Positions 42,025 through 49,966 of a DNA stretch of 51,398 nucleotides are shown piece after piece. The first letter of the stretch is position 1. Each line of letters starts with the position of its first letter. Made by a program: the position numbers and the translations under genes. Source of the stretch: Clostridia bacterium (GTDB lineage Bacteria > Bacillota > Clostridia > Christensenellales > Borkfalkiaceae); the NCBI GenBank assembly GCA_017457215.1, contig JAFTHU010000011.1, positions 1 through 51,398 of the forward strand, written 5' to 3'. The notes under the pieces are model-generated. The model saw only the letters and a list, made by a program, of their open reading frames with translations. It ran no database searches and was not told the origin of the DNA.

Positions 42025-45000
42025 GCGATAGATTTACAAGCGAACAGCGCGCCGCTTTGGACGCGCAAGGCAGAGTGATCGTTTCCGCTTCCGCCGGGAG
42101 CGGTAAAACGACGGTTATGATTGAAAAAATCATTCAGCTGATACAATCTGGGGTGGGCGTAGATGAAATCTTAGCAGTAACGTTTACGAAAAAAGCGGCG
42201 GCGCAAATGAAAGAAAAACTTTCGAAAGCGTTGATTGAAGCGATAAATGGCGAGGGAATATCCTCCGAACGGCAATCGACTCTTAAAAAGCAGCTTTCCG
42301 AAGTCCCCAGTGCAGATATTTCCACGATACATTCTTTCTGTGCGAAGCTGTTGCGAACGTATTTTTATGCGGCGGGCGTAGACAGCGCTTTTCGTGTGAT
42401 CGGGGGCGACGACGCAGAGGGGATTGCCTTAAAAAACGAAGCGTTGGACGAGGTTTTAGAAGAGGGATATGCCTCGAAGGAAGCGGGTTTTGCACACTTG
42501 CTTTCCGTCTATTGGAGAAAAAAGAGCGACAATACGTTGCGAAAAATTTTGGCGGAAACCTATGAAAAATTGCGTAATCGCGCCGATTACAGAGATTATT
42601 TAGCGTATTCAAAGGATTACGGCGAGGAAAAATTTGATGCCGTTTGCAAGGATTTATATTCGCTGTTTACGGAAAAATGCCGTTATTATCAAGAGATGAT
42701 AGAGGACGAGCAGGTTTATTTTAGCGAGGGGAAATCGCCGCAACGTACCCTCGCGGACGAATTGTATGGGTGGACGCAAACTTTGCTTTCTGCGCCCGAT
42801 TATTTCGCTCTTGCAAAGACGGAAAAACCGAAATTTACGGCAAACCGAAAGGGGAAAGATATCTCACGCGAACGCTTGCGCCATATCGAAAAATTGTCAT
42901 TTGTCAAGGAACGTTTGGTAAAGGCGTACGAAAGTGAATTTGAGAAACTGGGCGAACGAAACGAGGAACTGGCGCTGTTTATCCGTTCGGGGCAAACGGC
43001 GGAGGCTTTGGCGGTGTACCTTTTGAAATTCGACGAGAAATACGAGGAATTGAAACGGGAGCGCGGAGTACTTGATTATAACGATTTAGAACACAAGACG
43101 TTAACGCTGTTAAAGGACGAGCAGATAGCGGCGGCAATAAAAACTAAATACCGCTACGTGTTTGTGGACGAATATCAAGACGTCAATCCTGTACAAGAGG
43201 CGATAATTTCCCTTGTCAGTGCCGAGAATTTGTTTTTGGTAGGGGACATAAAGCAGTCGATTTACGGCTTCCGCGGCAGTAAATCTCGCTTTTTTGCGGA
43301 AAAGCAGCGGGCGTTTGCGGCGGGCGAGGGAATCAGTCTTTCCATGACGAGAAACTTTCGAAGCGCAGATAAGGTGTTGGACGCGGTAAACGCGCAGTTT
43401 TCTCTTGCAATGACGCCGCGCGTTTGCGACGTGGATTATGCGAGGGACTCGTATATGGAGCGAGGCGGTAGATATCCTTTGGGAAGCGGAAAAGTGCGCG
43501 TGCATTTTTTTGGAACGGAGGAAAAGAAAACCTCGGAAGAACGCGGGGTTTATTCCGTACGGGAACGCGCGGCGGATAAGGGAAAGGATACGTCCTTGTT
43601 AGCGAAACGGATTCGGCAAATCATAGAAGAGGAAAAAGGCGGCAAAATATACGATGCCGATTTGGGCGAAGTTCGCCCGTTAGAATACGCGGATATTGCT
43701 ATTTTATCCCGTAAAAAGCAGGGGCAAATCGGGAAGACAGTTGCGCTGCTTTCTGCGGAAAATATCCCCGTGAGTACGGCAACGGCGGTCAATATTTGCG
43801 ATTATGCGGAAATCAAGACGCTGATGGACATTTTATCGTTGATAGATAACGCCGAACAAGACGTGCCGCTTTGTAGCGCGTTGTTGTCTGCAATGGGCAA
43901 GTTATCAACGGATGATTTAACGGAGATTCGTTTGGCGTATAAAGGGGAAAATTTTTTTCGAACGGCTTGCCGCCGTTACGCGGAAGAAAAGAAAGACCGC
44001 ATCGCGGCGAAGTTGCAGAAATTTTACGAATATTTTTACCTTATCCGCACGCGGGCAAGGGTATATCCCGCAGGGGAAATTTTAACCTGGATTTTAAGTG
44101 AAACACGTATGGAAGCAGAAATTTTAAAGCGGGAAAACGGTGTGGCGTGTATGCGTAGAGTACACCGCTTTATCGAGGAAACGGTTGTGGATGAACCGCT
44201 TTACGTGCATGATTTTTTAGACCGATTGCGCGCTTTGGATTACAGAATCGAATATTGCGAGGGCGGCGGTGAAAATTCTGTGAAAGTGCTGACGATGCAT
44301 TCGTCCAAGGGCTTGGAATATCCCGTTGTGATTTTGGATAATTTAAGCTTGGAATTCCGCGGCGGTGATTATGAGGAAGTTTACGCAGAGGAGAAATACG
44401 GGCTTGCTCCGCGGGCATTTGACGAGGAAAATATGACGAAATCTTCCACTTGTTTGCGGCGCTTGCACGAGTGGAAAGAACGGCGAAATTCCGTTTTGGA
44501 CGAGTTGAATTTGTATTACGTTGCCTTGACGCGCGCAAAACACACGTTGCATATGTTGTTTGAAAAACCCACGGTAGCGGCAGACGTAAAATACGCCCGT
44601 TCGTTTGCGGAATTTACCGATTTTTCGGTGTGGGAAGAATATATCGAGCGTGAGGAGTTGTTTGACGTGCCGAAACTGGAAAGGGAGGCGTTGGAATATC
44701 ATCCGGACCCTGCTTTGGTGCAGTCGATTATCGGCGCTTATCAATGGAAGTACCCGTACAGCGGTTGTGAAAATTTGCCGGTCAAGAGTTCGGCAACGGC
44801 ACTGATTGCAGGCAGTCAAAACGTAGGAGATTTGTCGTCGGACGGAATTGCGGACGTAGGGTTTGGCGCGGAAGAAGTTTCCGACGAAGCAGAATTCGTT
44901 GCAGGGGAATCACGCACGGCAAGAGAGCGGGCAAAAGCCGAAGGGATAGCCTACCATGCGTTTTTAGAAAATTTTGCGTTTAATTGCTTGTGGAAAGAGG

Positions 45001-45500
45001 ACGGAACGCCGATAGAAAAAGGCGATTTGGAGGCGGTAATTGCGTCGGCGGTTGCGGAACAAGGAGAACGGGGCGTTGAAGGAAATGATTTGCTGGAGGG
45101 AAAGCAGATTTTTGATATTTTATCCAACCCTGTATTTTACCAACTGCGCGGAATGCGGTTGTATAAAGAGTGTAAATTTTTAGCGGCATTACCGATAAAA
45201 GATACCTATGGGAAAGCGAAAAACGGCGATAGACAAGAAATGGATTTGTCTGCGGTTGCGGAAGAGGAAATGATATTTCAAGGCGCGATTGACTTGTTAG
45301 CGGTAGACGAAAGCACGGGGGACGTGCAGATTATCGATTACAAATATTCGGTAAAGGACGCTGAATATTTACAAGAACATTATCGCTTGCAACTTGAATT
45401 ATACCGTATGGCGGCGGGGCGAACGTTGAAAAAGGATTTAAAAAAAATTCGTTGTACGCTTGTGAATATCCGTTTGGGCTATCAGGTTGATTTGGATTGA
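42021..45500 (+). CDS. addA: ATP-dependent helicase/nuclease subunit A
   Basis: AddA is the UvrD-type 3'-5' helicase and nuclease subunit. The 1159-residue protein starts at GTG 42021 inside the addB stop. It has Walker A S-A-S-A-G-S-G-K-T-T at 22-31 and Walker B V-F-V-D-E-Y-Q-D near 380. Later SF1 motifs include D-I-K-Q-S-I-Y-G-F-R-G-S and T-M-H-S-S-K-G-L-E-Y-P. The C-terminal nuclease site is G-A-I-D-L-L-A-V-D with I-I-D-Y-K-Y-S. All catalytic motifs look intact. A hairpin that also covers the ribosome site of the next gene follows about 110 bp downstream. Confidence 0.96.
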   Translation: MSDRFTSEQRAALDAQGRVIVSASAGSGKTTVMIEKIIQLIQSGVGVDEILAVTFTKKAAAQMKEKLSKALIEAINGEGISSERQSTLKKQLSEVPSADISTIHSFCAKLLRTYFYAAGVDSAFRVIGGDDAEGIALKNEALDEVLEEGYASKEAGFAHLLSVYWRKKSDNTLRKILAETYEKLRNRADYRDYLAYSKDYGEEKFDAVCKDLYSLFTEKCRYYQEMIEDEQVYFSEGKSPQRTLADELYGWTQTLLSAPDYFALAKTEKPKFTANRKGKDISRERLRHIEKLSFVKERLVKAYESEFEKLGERNEELALFIRSGQTAEALAVYLLKFDEKYEELKRERGVLDYNDLEHKTLTLLKDEQIAAAIKTKYRYVFVDEYQDVNPVQEAIISLVSAENLFLVGDIKQSIYGFRGSKSRFFAEKQRAFAAGEGISLSMTRNFRSADKVLDAVNAQFSLAMTPRVCDVDYARDSYMERGGRYPLGSGKVRVHFFGTEEKKTSEERGVYSVRERAADKGKDTSLLAKRIRQIIEEEKGGKIYDADLGEVRPLEYADIAILSRKKQGQIGKTVALLSAENIPVSTATAVNICDYAEIKTLMDILSLIDNAEQDVPLCSALLSAMGKLSTDDLTEIRLAYKGENFFRTACRRYAEEKKDRIAAKLQKFYEYFYLIRTRARVYPAGEILTWILSETRMEAEILKRENGVACMRRVHRFIEETVVDEPLYVHDFLDRLRALDYRIEYCEGGGENSVKVLTMHSSKGLEYPVVILDNLSLEFRGGDYEEVYAEEKYGLAPRAFDEENMTKSSTCLRRLHEWKERRNSVLDELNLYYVALTRAKHTLHMLFEKPTVAADVKYARSFAEFTDFSVWEEYIEREELFDVPKLEREALEYHPDPALVQSIIGAYQWKYPYSGCENLPVKSSATALIAGSQNVGDLSSDGIADVGFGAEEVSDEAEFVAGESRTARERAKAEGIAYHAFLENFAFNCLWKEDGTPIEKGDLEAVIASAVAEQGERGVEGNDLLEGKQIFDILSNPVFYQLRGMRLYKECKFLAALPIKDTYGKAKNGDRQEMDLSAVAEEEMIFQGAIDLLAVDESTGDVQIIDYKYSVKDAEYLQEHYRLQLELYRMAAGRTLKKDLKKIRCTLVNIRLGYQVDLD

Positions 45501-45604
45501 TTTTCTTCCAATTTTGCAAAATGTGTAAGGCAGGTATGCGTTGAGTGCGAAATTTTACAAAGCGCATACGACAAAATTCGCTAAAATATGAGAAAAAAGC
45601 AAAA

Positions 45605-45656
45605 AAAGAACACCTCCGTTTTGGACATAGTTTATACGTCTTGGGAGGTGTTTTTT
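45605..45656 (+). terminator. Terminator-like hairpin that sequesters the ribosome site of the next gene
   Basis: AACACCTCC (45609-45617) pairs with GGAGGTGTT (45644-45652), extended by a G-U and A-T pairs, and is followed by T residues that run directly into the ATG at 45657. The right arm contains the GGAGGTG Shine-Dalgarno of that gene. Confidence 0.7.
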
Positions 45657-46352
45657 ATGCAGTTTTTAGAATGGATGCACGGGTGGACAAACGGACAAGG
45701 CGAAATGGCGATTGCCGCAGCAATCGCTTTTACCATTTTGTTGATTTTTACGGTTTTTAGTTGCGTATTTAAAAATACGGCGTTATACGTCGCGGGTGCG
45801 TTTTTGGCGGTGGGCGGCATAGTATATTGCTTGGAGTATTTTTTAGAAGAACAGAAAATGCGCGCTTTGTATCTCGCCATTGCGTTTGGGGTGGACGGTG
45901 TTTTGGGAATATGTGTAGCGGCTGTGTTGGCGATTCGGACGGCAAGAGAAAGGAAGAGAAAACGTTTGTATATTTCTGCGAAAAAAACGGCTTGCGGGTT
46001 GCCGCCGCAGGGGAACGAATATGTGCGTTCGCGCTTGAATACCGTACTGCGGAAACCGGAAGACGAAGTTGGCTTTTCCCGCGTTAGAGAAAGCGCGCTT
46101 TATGAAAACCGTGAAAGCGTGCGTTTGGGTTACGCCCGTAGATTGATTGTGCAGATAAAGGACGCGCCGTTGACGCAGGCAGAGTATTTAGAAACGCAAA
46201 CGCTTTCGCAAATTTTGACGGAATACGGCATGCAGGGAAAATGGTCGGCGGAAGAATTGCGTAAAATGAACGACGTGTTTTCGCGGTTGCTGAAATTGGC
46301 GGCGAAATACAGCGTTGAAACTACTTTTGAAAGGGCGGCAGAGAAAGGGTAA
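45657..46352 (+). CDS. Small membrane protein with three TM helices and a basic cytoplasmic tail
   Basis: No family recognised. The 231-residue protein has three hydrophobic helices at about residues 18-40, 43-65 and 70-95, then a basic stretch (R-T-A-R-E-R-K-R-K-R) and a soluble helical tail of about 135 residues. I use ATG 45657, 6 bp after GGAGGTG. The frame can be opened to 45588, but that ATG has no ribosome site and the extension would be encoded by the terminator hairpin. Its 3' end overlaps the convergent PRC-barrel gene by 32 bp. Function unknown. Confidence 0.7.
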   Translation: MQFLEWMHGWTNGQGEMAIAAAIAFTILLIFTVFSCVFKNTALYVAGAFLAVGGIVYCLEYFLEEQKMRALYLAIAFGVDGVLGICVAAVLAIRTARERKRKRLYISAKKTACGLPPQGNEYVRSRLNTVLRKPEDEVGFSRVRESALYENRESVRLGYARRLIVQIKDAPLTQAEYLETQTLSQILTEYGMQGKWSAEELRKMNDVFSRLLKLAAKYSVETTFERAAEKG

Positions 46353-46872
46353 GTTTTATTAATTCCCCTTGTTGCGCGGCTTGCTTTAAAACGCTTTTCG
46401 TTACGATATTATCACGGCTCTTGAAAAGGGAAAGCAAGGGGGCAGGTATGCGTTGACCGAGGGGAAAGGCTTGTTTTTTTCGCAGAAGCAGTGCGTCGCG
46501 GGCGCAAGCGATATCAGCAGGAGAAAATTCTATTTTTCTATCGGTAATGAATCGAGTAAGGGAATATCCTTGCAACTCTCCGTCTGCAATAACGCCCAAA
46601 TAAATTCCGTCGTGGGTATAAACGGGGAGGTCAAAAAAGATTTTCACGCAAGCATTGGGTTGGACGGGGCGCAGGGCGGAAAGGCGGATGCCGTTTTGAA
46701 TGGAAGAAATGGCGGAAAATTTCACGGCAAAATCAGGCTTGCCGTCCGCTTGTGTTGCGCATAAAAGATACTTGATGGAATAATTTTTAAGGGAAATGCC
46801 TACGCCAAGGCAGATTCCGCGATAATTTTCACCAGCACGGATGGGGGAACGAACAAGTTCGGATAATAACAT
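46321..46872 (-). CDS. PRC-barrel-like domain protein
   Basis: The 183-residue protein has two beta-barrel-like halves with G-I-C-L-G-V-G-I-S near residue 20 and Y-L-G-V-I-A-D-G-E-L-Q-G-Y near 95. These are the G-x-V-x-D-type turns of PRC-barrel proteins of the sporulation/photosynthesis YlmC-like type. AAAGGAG is upstream of ATG 46872. The frame continues upstream to 47295, but that extension would be the reverse complement of tRNA-Gln and of RHS sequence and is not coding. It has its own promoter, divergent from tRNA-Gln. An RNA- or protein-binding adaptor role is a guess. Confidence 0.7.
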   Translation of the reverse strand: MLLSELVRSPIRAGENYRGICLGVGISLKNYSIKYLLCATQADGKPDFAVKFSAISSIQNGIRLSALRPVQPNACVKIFFDLPVYTHDGIYLGVIADGELQGYSLTRFITDRKIEFSPADIACARDALLLRKKQAFPLGQRIPAPLLSLFKSRDNIVTKSVLKQAAQQGELIKLTLSLPPFQK

Positions 46873-46960
46873 AAAAAGCTCCTTTTTCTTTTTATTATAA
46901 AGGGAGAGAAAAGTTGGAAAAGGAAAAGAAAAAAGATTTTTTGCCGAAAAATGAAAAAAG

Positions 46961-47012
46961 TTTATAAAAGAGTATGAAAATGCTTGCAAAAAAGAAAAAA
47001 GTTTGATAAAAT
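46961..47012. promoter_or_regulatory. Divergent promoter pair sharing one palindromic -35 box
   Basis: The palindrome TTGCAA (46984-46989) is a -35 on both strands. To the left, 17 bp separate it from TATAAA on the minus strand (46966-46961), for the PRC-barrel gene. To the right, 17 bp separate it from TAAAAT (47007-47012), for tRNA-Gln. Both halves have ideal spacing. Confidence 0.7.
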
Positions 47013-47046
47013 AACGCAAGTAAAAGGGACGAAAGTTCTTAAATAT

Positions 47047-47121
47047 TGGGGCGTCGCCAAGCGGTAAGGCAACGGACTCTGACTCCGTCATTCGGGTGTT
47101 CGAATCACTTCGCCCCAGCCA
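47047..47121 (+). tRNA. tRNA-Gln (CTG)
   Basis: Acceptor TGGGGCG pairs with CGCCCCA, the anticodon stem-loop is ACGGA-CTCTGAC-TCCGT (anticodon CTG), the discriminator is G, and CCA is encoded. The T-stem has two G-U pairs. The body is otherwise the usual bacterial tRNA-Gln. RHS modules begin directly downstream. Confidence 0.93.
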
Positions 47122-47161
47122 AAAATACAGCACACCAAAACGGTGTGCTGTATTTTTGGCT
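47117..47161 (+). terminator. Perfect 20-bp terminator hairpin overlapping the tRNA-Gln 3' end
   Basis: The left arm starts at the last acceptor base of tRNA-Gln (47117-47136) and pairs perfectly with 47142-47161 across a 5-nt loop. The stem is A/T-rich on the outside with TATTTTTGG near the end. It terminates the tRNA transcript and shields the RHS module behind it. Confidence 0.85.
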
Positions 47162-48324
47162 ACGTCGCGGAGCGCGAGAAAACCCGCGGTAATCGGGTGT
47201 TCGCGCGAGCGCCGTCCGAAAACGAAAAAGGCAGACGGTTGAGCAAGGATAATATTACGTTCACGTACGATTCGCAAGGCAGAGTAATAAAACAAAGCAA
47301 CGACTTAGAGTTCTTCTATGACCATACGGGCGTTGCGGCGGTGAAATATAGAAACAAGATGTATTTTTATCGCAAAGACGCGCAAGGAAATATTATAGCG
47401 CTACTTGACAACAGCGGGCTGGTTGTGGTAGAATATAGCTACGACGCGTGGGGAAGACATACCTGTTTTGATGAATCAACGATAAATCTTGGTGTGGCGA
47501 ATCCGTTTAGATACCGTGGATATTATTACGACGTAGAAACGGGTTTGTATTTCCTTAAGACGAGATATTACGACCCTGAAATCGGCAGATTTATGTCCAT
47601 TGACGGCATTGAATATCTTGATCCTGAAAGCATTAATGGTCTTAACCTGTACGCCTATTGCAACAACAACCCTGTAATGAATATCGATCCTAACGGTAAC
47701 AAATGGTGGAAAAAACTTTGGCGTGGCGTGGTGGACGTATGTTCAGCTGTTGGAAGTTTCTTCGTTACCTATGGTGCGGCTATAGGTGCCAGTGCATTAG
47801 CAGTCTTAGGACTTGCCGTTGGAGTAGTTGGAACTATATTTACGGGTGGACTGTTAGGAGCTGTTATACTTGGAGCAGGGATTGGGTTCTTCAGTGGTGT
47901 AGCTGCCAATATGGCAATACAAGTGTCGAATAGTGGTTGGGCTAATATGGACTTTGGTGCTGCTATGAAAAGTGGCGGTATAGGGGCTCTTGTTGGCGCA
48001 GCTTCAGGGGCGATTTCCTTTGGATTCGGAACTATAGGTTCTTTCTATGGACAGATGGCTGGCAATCTCTTAAGTAATATGAGAATAGCGGGGTTAGCAT
48101 TAGGAAGTGCTTTTTCCTATTTAGGTGGGGCTTCGTTGTTTTCCGCAATTGGAACGGGCGCGGGTTATCTTTTAGGTTCATTTGTGGGTTCCGCTTTAGG
48201 GAATGAACTTATGAATAATTTGTTCGGTTATAATCCTTCATCACAAGAAAATATTTCAGAAAGTGTCACTGGATTGATTATGGATGGAATCATGAAATTC
48301 TTTGGAAAGCTTTGGGGTCAGTAA
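47143..48324 (+). CDS. Orphan RHS C-terminal module 1 with glycine-rich hydrophobic tip (5'-truncated)
   Basis: The open frame of 393 residues begins inside the tRNA-Gln terminator. Real RHS homology starts near 47227 (G-R-R-L-S-K), with no promoter or convincing ribosome site. T-Y-D-S-Q-G-R and F-F-Y-D-H-T-G repeats lead into the RHS-associated core (F-R-Y-R-G-Y-Y-Y-D, T-R-Y-Y-D-P-E-I-G-R-F, N-P-V-M-N-I-D-P-N-G), which ends at residue 185. The 208-residue tip after it starts W-W-K-K-L-W-R-G-V. It is a run of glycine-zipper hydrophobic segments and closes with F-G-Y-N-P-S-S-Q-E-N. No nuclease or deaminase motif is seen. I infer a membrane-inserting toxin tip in a silent donor cassette; the full-length RHS carrier is not in the window. 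A related membrane protein, the putative immunity gene, follows after 1 bp. Confidence 0.75.
   Translation: MCCIFGYVAEREKTRGNRVFARAPSENEKGRRLSKDNITFTYDSQGRVIKQSNDLEFFYDHTGVAAVKYRNKMYFYRKDAQGNIIALLDNSGLVVVEYSYDAWGRHTCFDESTINLGVANPFRYRGYYYDVETGLYFLKTRYYDPEIGRFMSIDGIEYLDPESINGLNLYAYCNNNPVMNIDPNGNKWWKKLWRGVVDVCSAVGSFFVTYGAAIGASALAVLGLAVGVVGTIFTGGLLGAVILGAGIGFFSGVAANMAIQVSNSGWANMDFGAAMKSGGIGALVGAASGAISFGFGTIGSFYGQMAGNLLSNMRIAGLALGSAFSYLGGASLFSAIGTGAGYLLGSFVGSALGNELMNNLFGYNPSSQENISESVTGLIMDGIMKFFGKLWGQ
47446..47561 (+). repeat. RHS core direct repeat, copy 1
   Basis: These 116 nt are identical to 49103-49218. After one mismatch the match continues for about 39 further bases, and the whole core (about 47227-47697) is conserved. 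The block could serve as a homologous-recombination arm for swapping tips. Confidence 0.9.
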
Positions 48325-48325
48325 T

Positions 48326-48811
48326 ATGGAAAAAATAGTTGCTTCATTAAAATATGGACGTATTCATCGGAAAAGCTTGTTTTTTTTATGGGTTATGTTT
48401 GCGTTTGGGATTTTTCTTGTAATATATTCATTTATTTTTTTATTTGGGGTAGAACAAAGCGTAATTGGTTTTATTGGTGTGATGTTAGCTGGTATTATCT
48501 TTCTAGGGACTGCACTATATATAATTATTAAAAATTATATAAATTGTAAGAGTTGTAAGAAGTGGGTACAAGATGCCGTTGCATTGAATGCAATTAGCGA
48601 GGGTATAAAGAAGGCATATTTTGGATTTTCTGATATTGGACTTAGAAAGCTTAAGGTTTCATTTAAGTATGATAAGAAGAAATATGTAAAATATAGTGGA
48701 ACGAAACAAGGAAATGGTTACGATAGGGTGTTTTTTCGATATGCAGATGCTGAAATTAAGATTTTATATTCACCCAAATTTGATGAAGTGATGATTTTGA
48801 ACGATAAATAA
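48326..48811 (+). CDS. Putative immunity protein 1 (two-TM membrane protein)
   Basis: The 161-residue protein starts at ATG 48326, one base after the RHS module stop, with GGGG at 48314-48317; an in-frame extension to 48302 lies inside the RHS gene. It begins M-E-K-I-V-A-S-L-K-Y-G-R. Two TM helices at about 17-40 and 45-72 follow, and a soluble tail of about 85 residues contains F-K-Y-D-K-K-K-Y-V-K. The V-A-S-L-K-x-G-R start, two-TM layout and K-K-Y-V-K / D-V-(M/L)-I end are shared with the protein at 49967. The gene is visibly more A/T-rich than the housekeeping genes here. I infer immunity to the membrane-acting RHS tip; there is no functional evidence. Confidence 0.65.
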   Translation: MEKIVASLKYGRIHRKSLFFLWVMFAFGIFLVIYSFIFLFGVEQSVIGFIGVMLAGIIFLGTALYIIIKNYINCKSCKKWVQDAVALNAISEGIKKAYFGFSDIGLRKLKVSFKYDKKKYVKYSGTKQGNGYDRVFFRYADAEIKILYSPKFDEVMILNDK

Positions 48812-48821
48812 TGAATAAAAG

Positions 48822-48853
48822 AAAAGGTCGTGAGAGATTTCTTGCGACCTTTT
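48822..48853 (+). terminator. Terminator between immunity gene 1 and RHS module 2
   Basis: AAAAGGTCG (48822-48830) pairs with CGACCTTTT (48845-48853) across a 14-nt loop. The frame of RHS module 2 opens within this hairpin. Confidence 0.8.
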
Positions 48854-49957
48854 ACCCAATATTACGTATGCCATAAAGACGCGCAAGGCAGACGTCTTAC
48901 TAAAAATACCATAGAGTTTACGTACGATTCGCAGGGCAGATTGGTAAAACAAAGTAACGGATTAGAGTTCTTCTACGACCATACGGGCGTTGTCGCAGTA
49001 AAATATAACGGGAATATGTATTTTTACCGCAAAGACGTGCAAGGAAATATCGTTGCGATAGTTGACAGCAGCGGTTGGCTTATGGTAGAATACAATTACG
49101 ATGCGTGGGGAAGACATACCTGTTTTGATGAATCAACGATAAATCTTGGTGTGGCGAATCCGTTTAGATACCGTGGATATTATTACGACGTAGAAACGGG
49201 TTTGTATTTCCTTAAGACAAGATATTACGACCCTGAAATCGGCAGATTTATGTCCATTGATGGTATTGAATATCTTGACCCTGAAACCATTAACGGTCTT
49301 AACTTGTACGCATATTGCAACAACAACCCTGTAATGAATATCGATCCTAACGGCACGTGGAGTTGGAAGAAGTTCTGGAAAGGAGTTGGGGGATGGTTGG
49401 CTGTTGGGATAGGGACAGTTCTTTCTGTAGTAGCCATAGCCGCTGGGACTATTATCTCTGGAGGTTCATTGGCGCTTTTAGGGGGTATTCTTATCGGCGC
49501 AGGCTCAGGATTTTTCTTTAGTGCAGGGCTTAATATTATTGATCAAGGAGTTTCTACAAATTGGAATTGGGATAAAATGAATCCAATTGAAACACTTAAA
49601 GTGGGCGGTATTGGCTCTGCGGTTGGTGCTGTTAGTGGAGTTGCCTCGGGGTATATTGGTTCTGTTTTTGAAACTTCAGGTAAAATATTTGGATATTTCT
49701 TAGGAAAGAGCACTATTGGAGGTTTAAATGTTGCTAAAGCATTTTCTTCATTGGGAGGAATAGGAATACTCACTAAAGTATTTGCATTTATGGGAAAAAC
49801 AGTTGGAGCCTTTATTGGGGCTATGGTTGCTAATGAATATGCAAATCAGTGGTTTGGGAAAAATCCTACAAATGAGGAAAATGTTCAGGACGCCGTAAAA
49901 GGTGCTTTTTGGGATAATGTTTTCAGTGGAATATATAATATTTTTAAATGGAGTTAG
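48830..49957 (+). CDS. Orphan RHS C-terminal module 2 with a different glycine-rich tip (5'-truncated)
   Basis: The 375-residue open frame starts at a GTG in the left arm of the preceding terminator. RHS homology begins near 48886 (A-Q-G-R-R-L-T-K). The core is almost the same as in module 1 and ends at N-I-D-P-N-G (residue 175). The 200-residue tip starts W-S-W-K-K-F-W-K-G-V, has several glycine-zipper hydrophobic stretches, and ends W-F-G-K-N-P-T-N-E-E-N and an aromatic amphipathic C-terminus. The tip is clearly diverged from tip 1 yet keeps its plan. No start signals are seen, so I regard it as a silent donor module. Its putative immunity gene follows after 9 bp. Confidence 0.75.
   Translation: MRDFLRPFTQYYVCHKDAQGRRLTKNTIEFTYDSQGRLVKQSNGLEFFYDHTGVVAVKYNGNMYFYRKDVQGNIVAIVDSSGWLMVEYNYDAWGRHTCFDESTINLGVANPFRYRGYYYDVETGLYFLKTRYYDPEIGRFMSIDGIEYLDPETINGLNLYAYCNNNPVMNIDPNGTWSWKKFWKGVGGWLAVGIGTVLSVVAIAAGTIISGGSLALLGGILIGAGSGFFFSAGLNIIDQGVSTNWNWDKMNPIETLKVGGIGSAVGAVSGVASGYIGSVFETSGKIFGYFLGKSTIGGLNVAKAFSSLGGIGILTKVFAFMGKTVGAFIGAMVANEYANQWFGKNPTNEENVQDAVKGAFWDNVFSGIYNIFKWS
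49103..49218 (+). repeat. RHS core direct repeat, copy 2
   Basis: Identical over 116 nt to 47446-47561. Modules 1 and 2 diverge sharply only after the N-I-D-P-N-G codons, the usual switch point between RHS core and variable tip. Confidence 0.9.
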
Positions 49958-49966
49958 AAATAAAAC

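Noticed and set aside
46873-47295. Upstream extension of the PRC-barrel-like gene on the minus strand
   Set aside because: It would be the reverse complement of promoters, tRNA-Gln and RHS sequence. The internal ATG at 46872 has a proper ribosome site and promoter.
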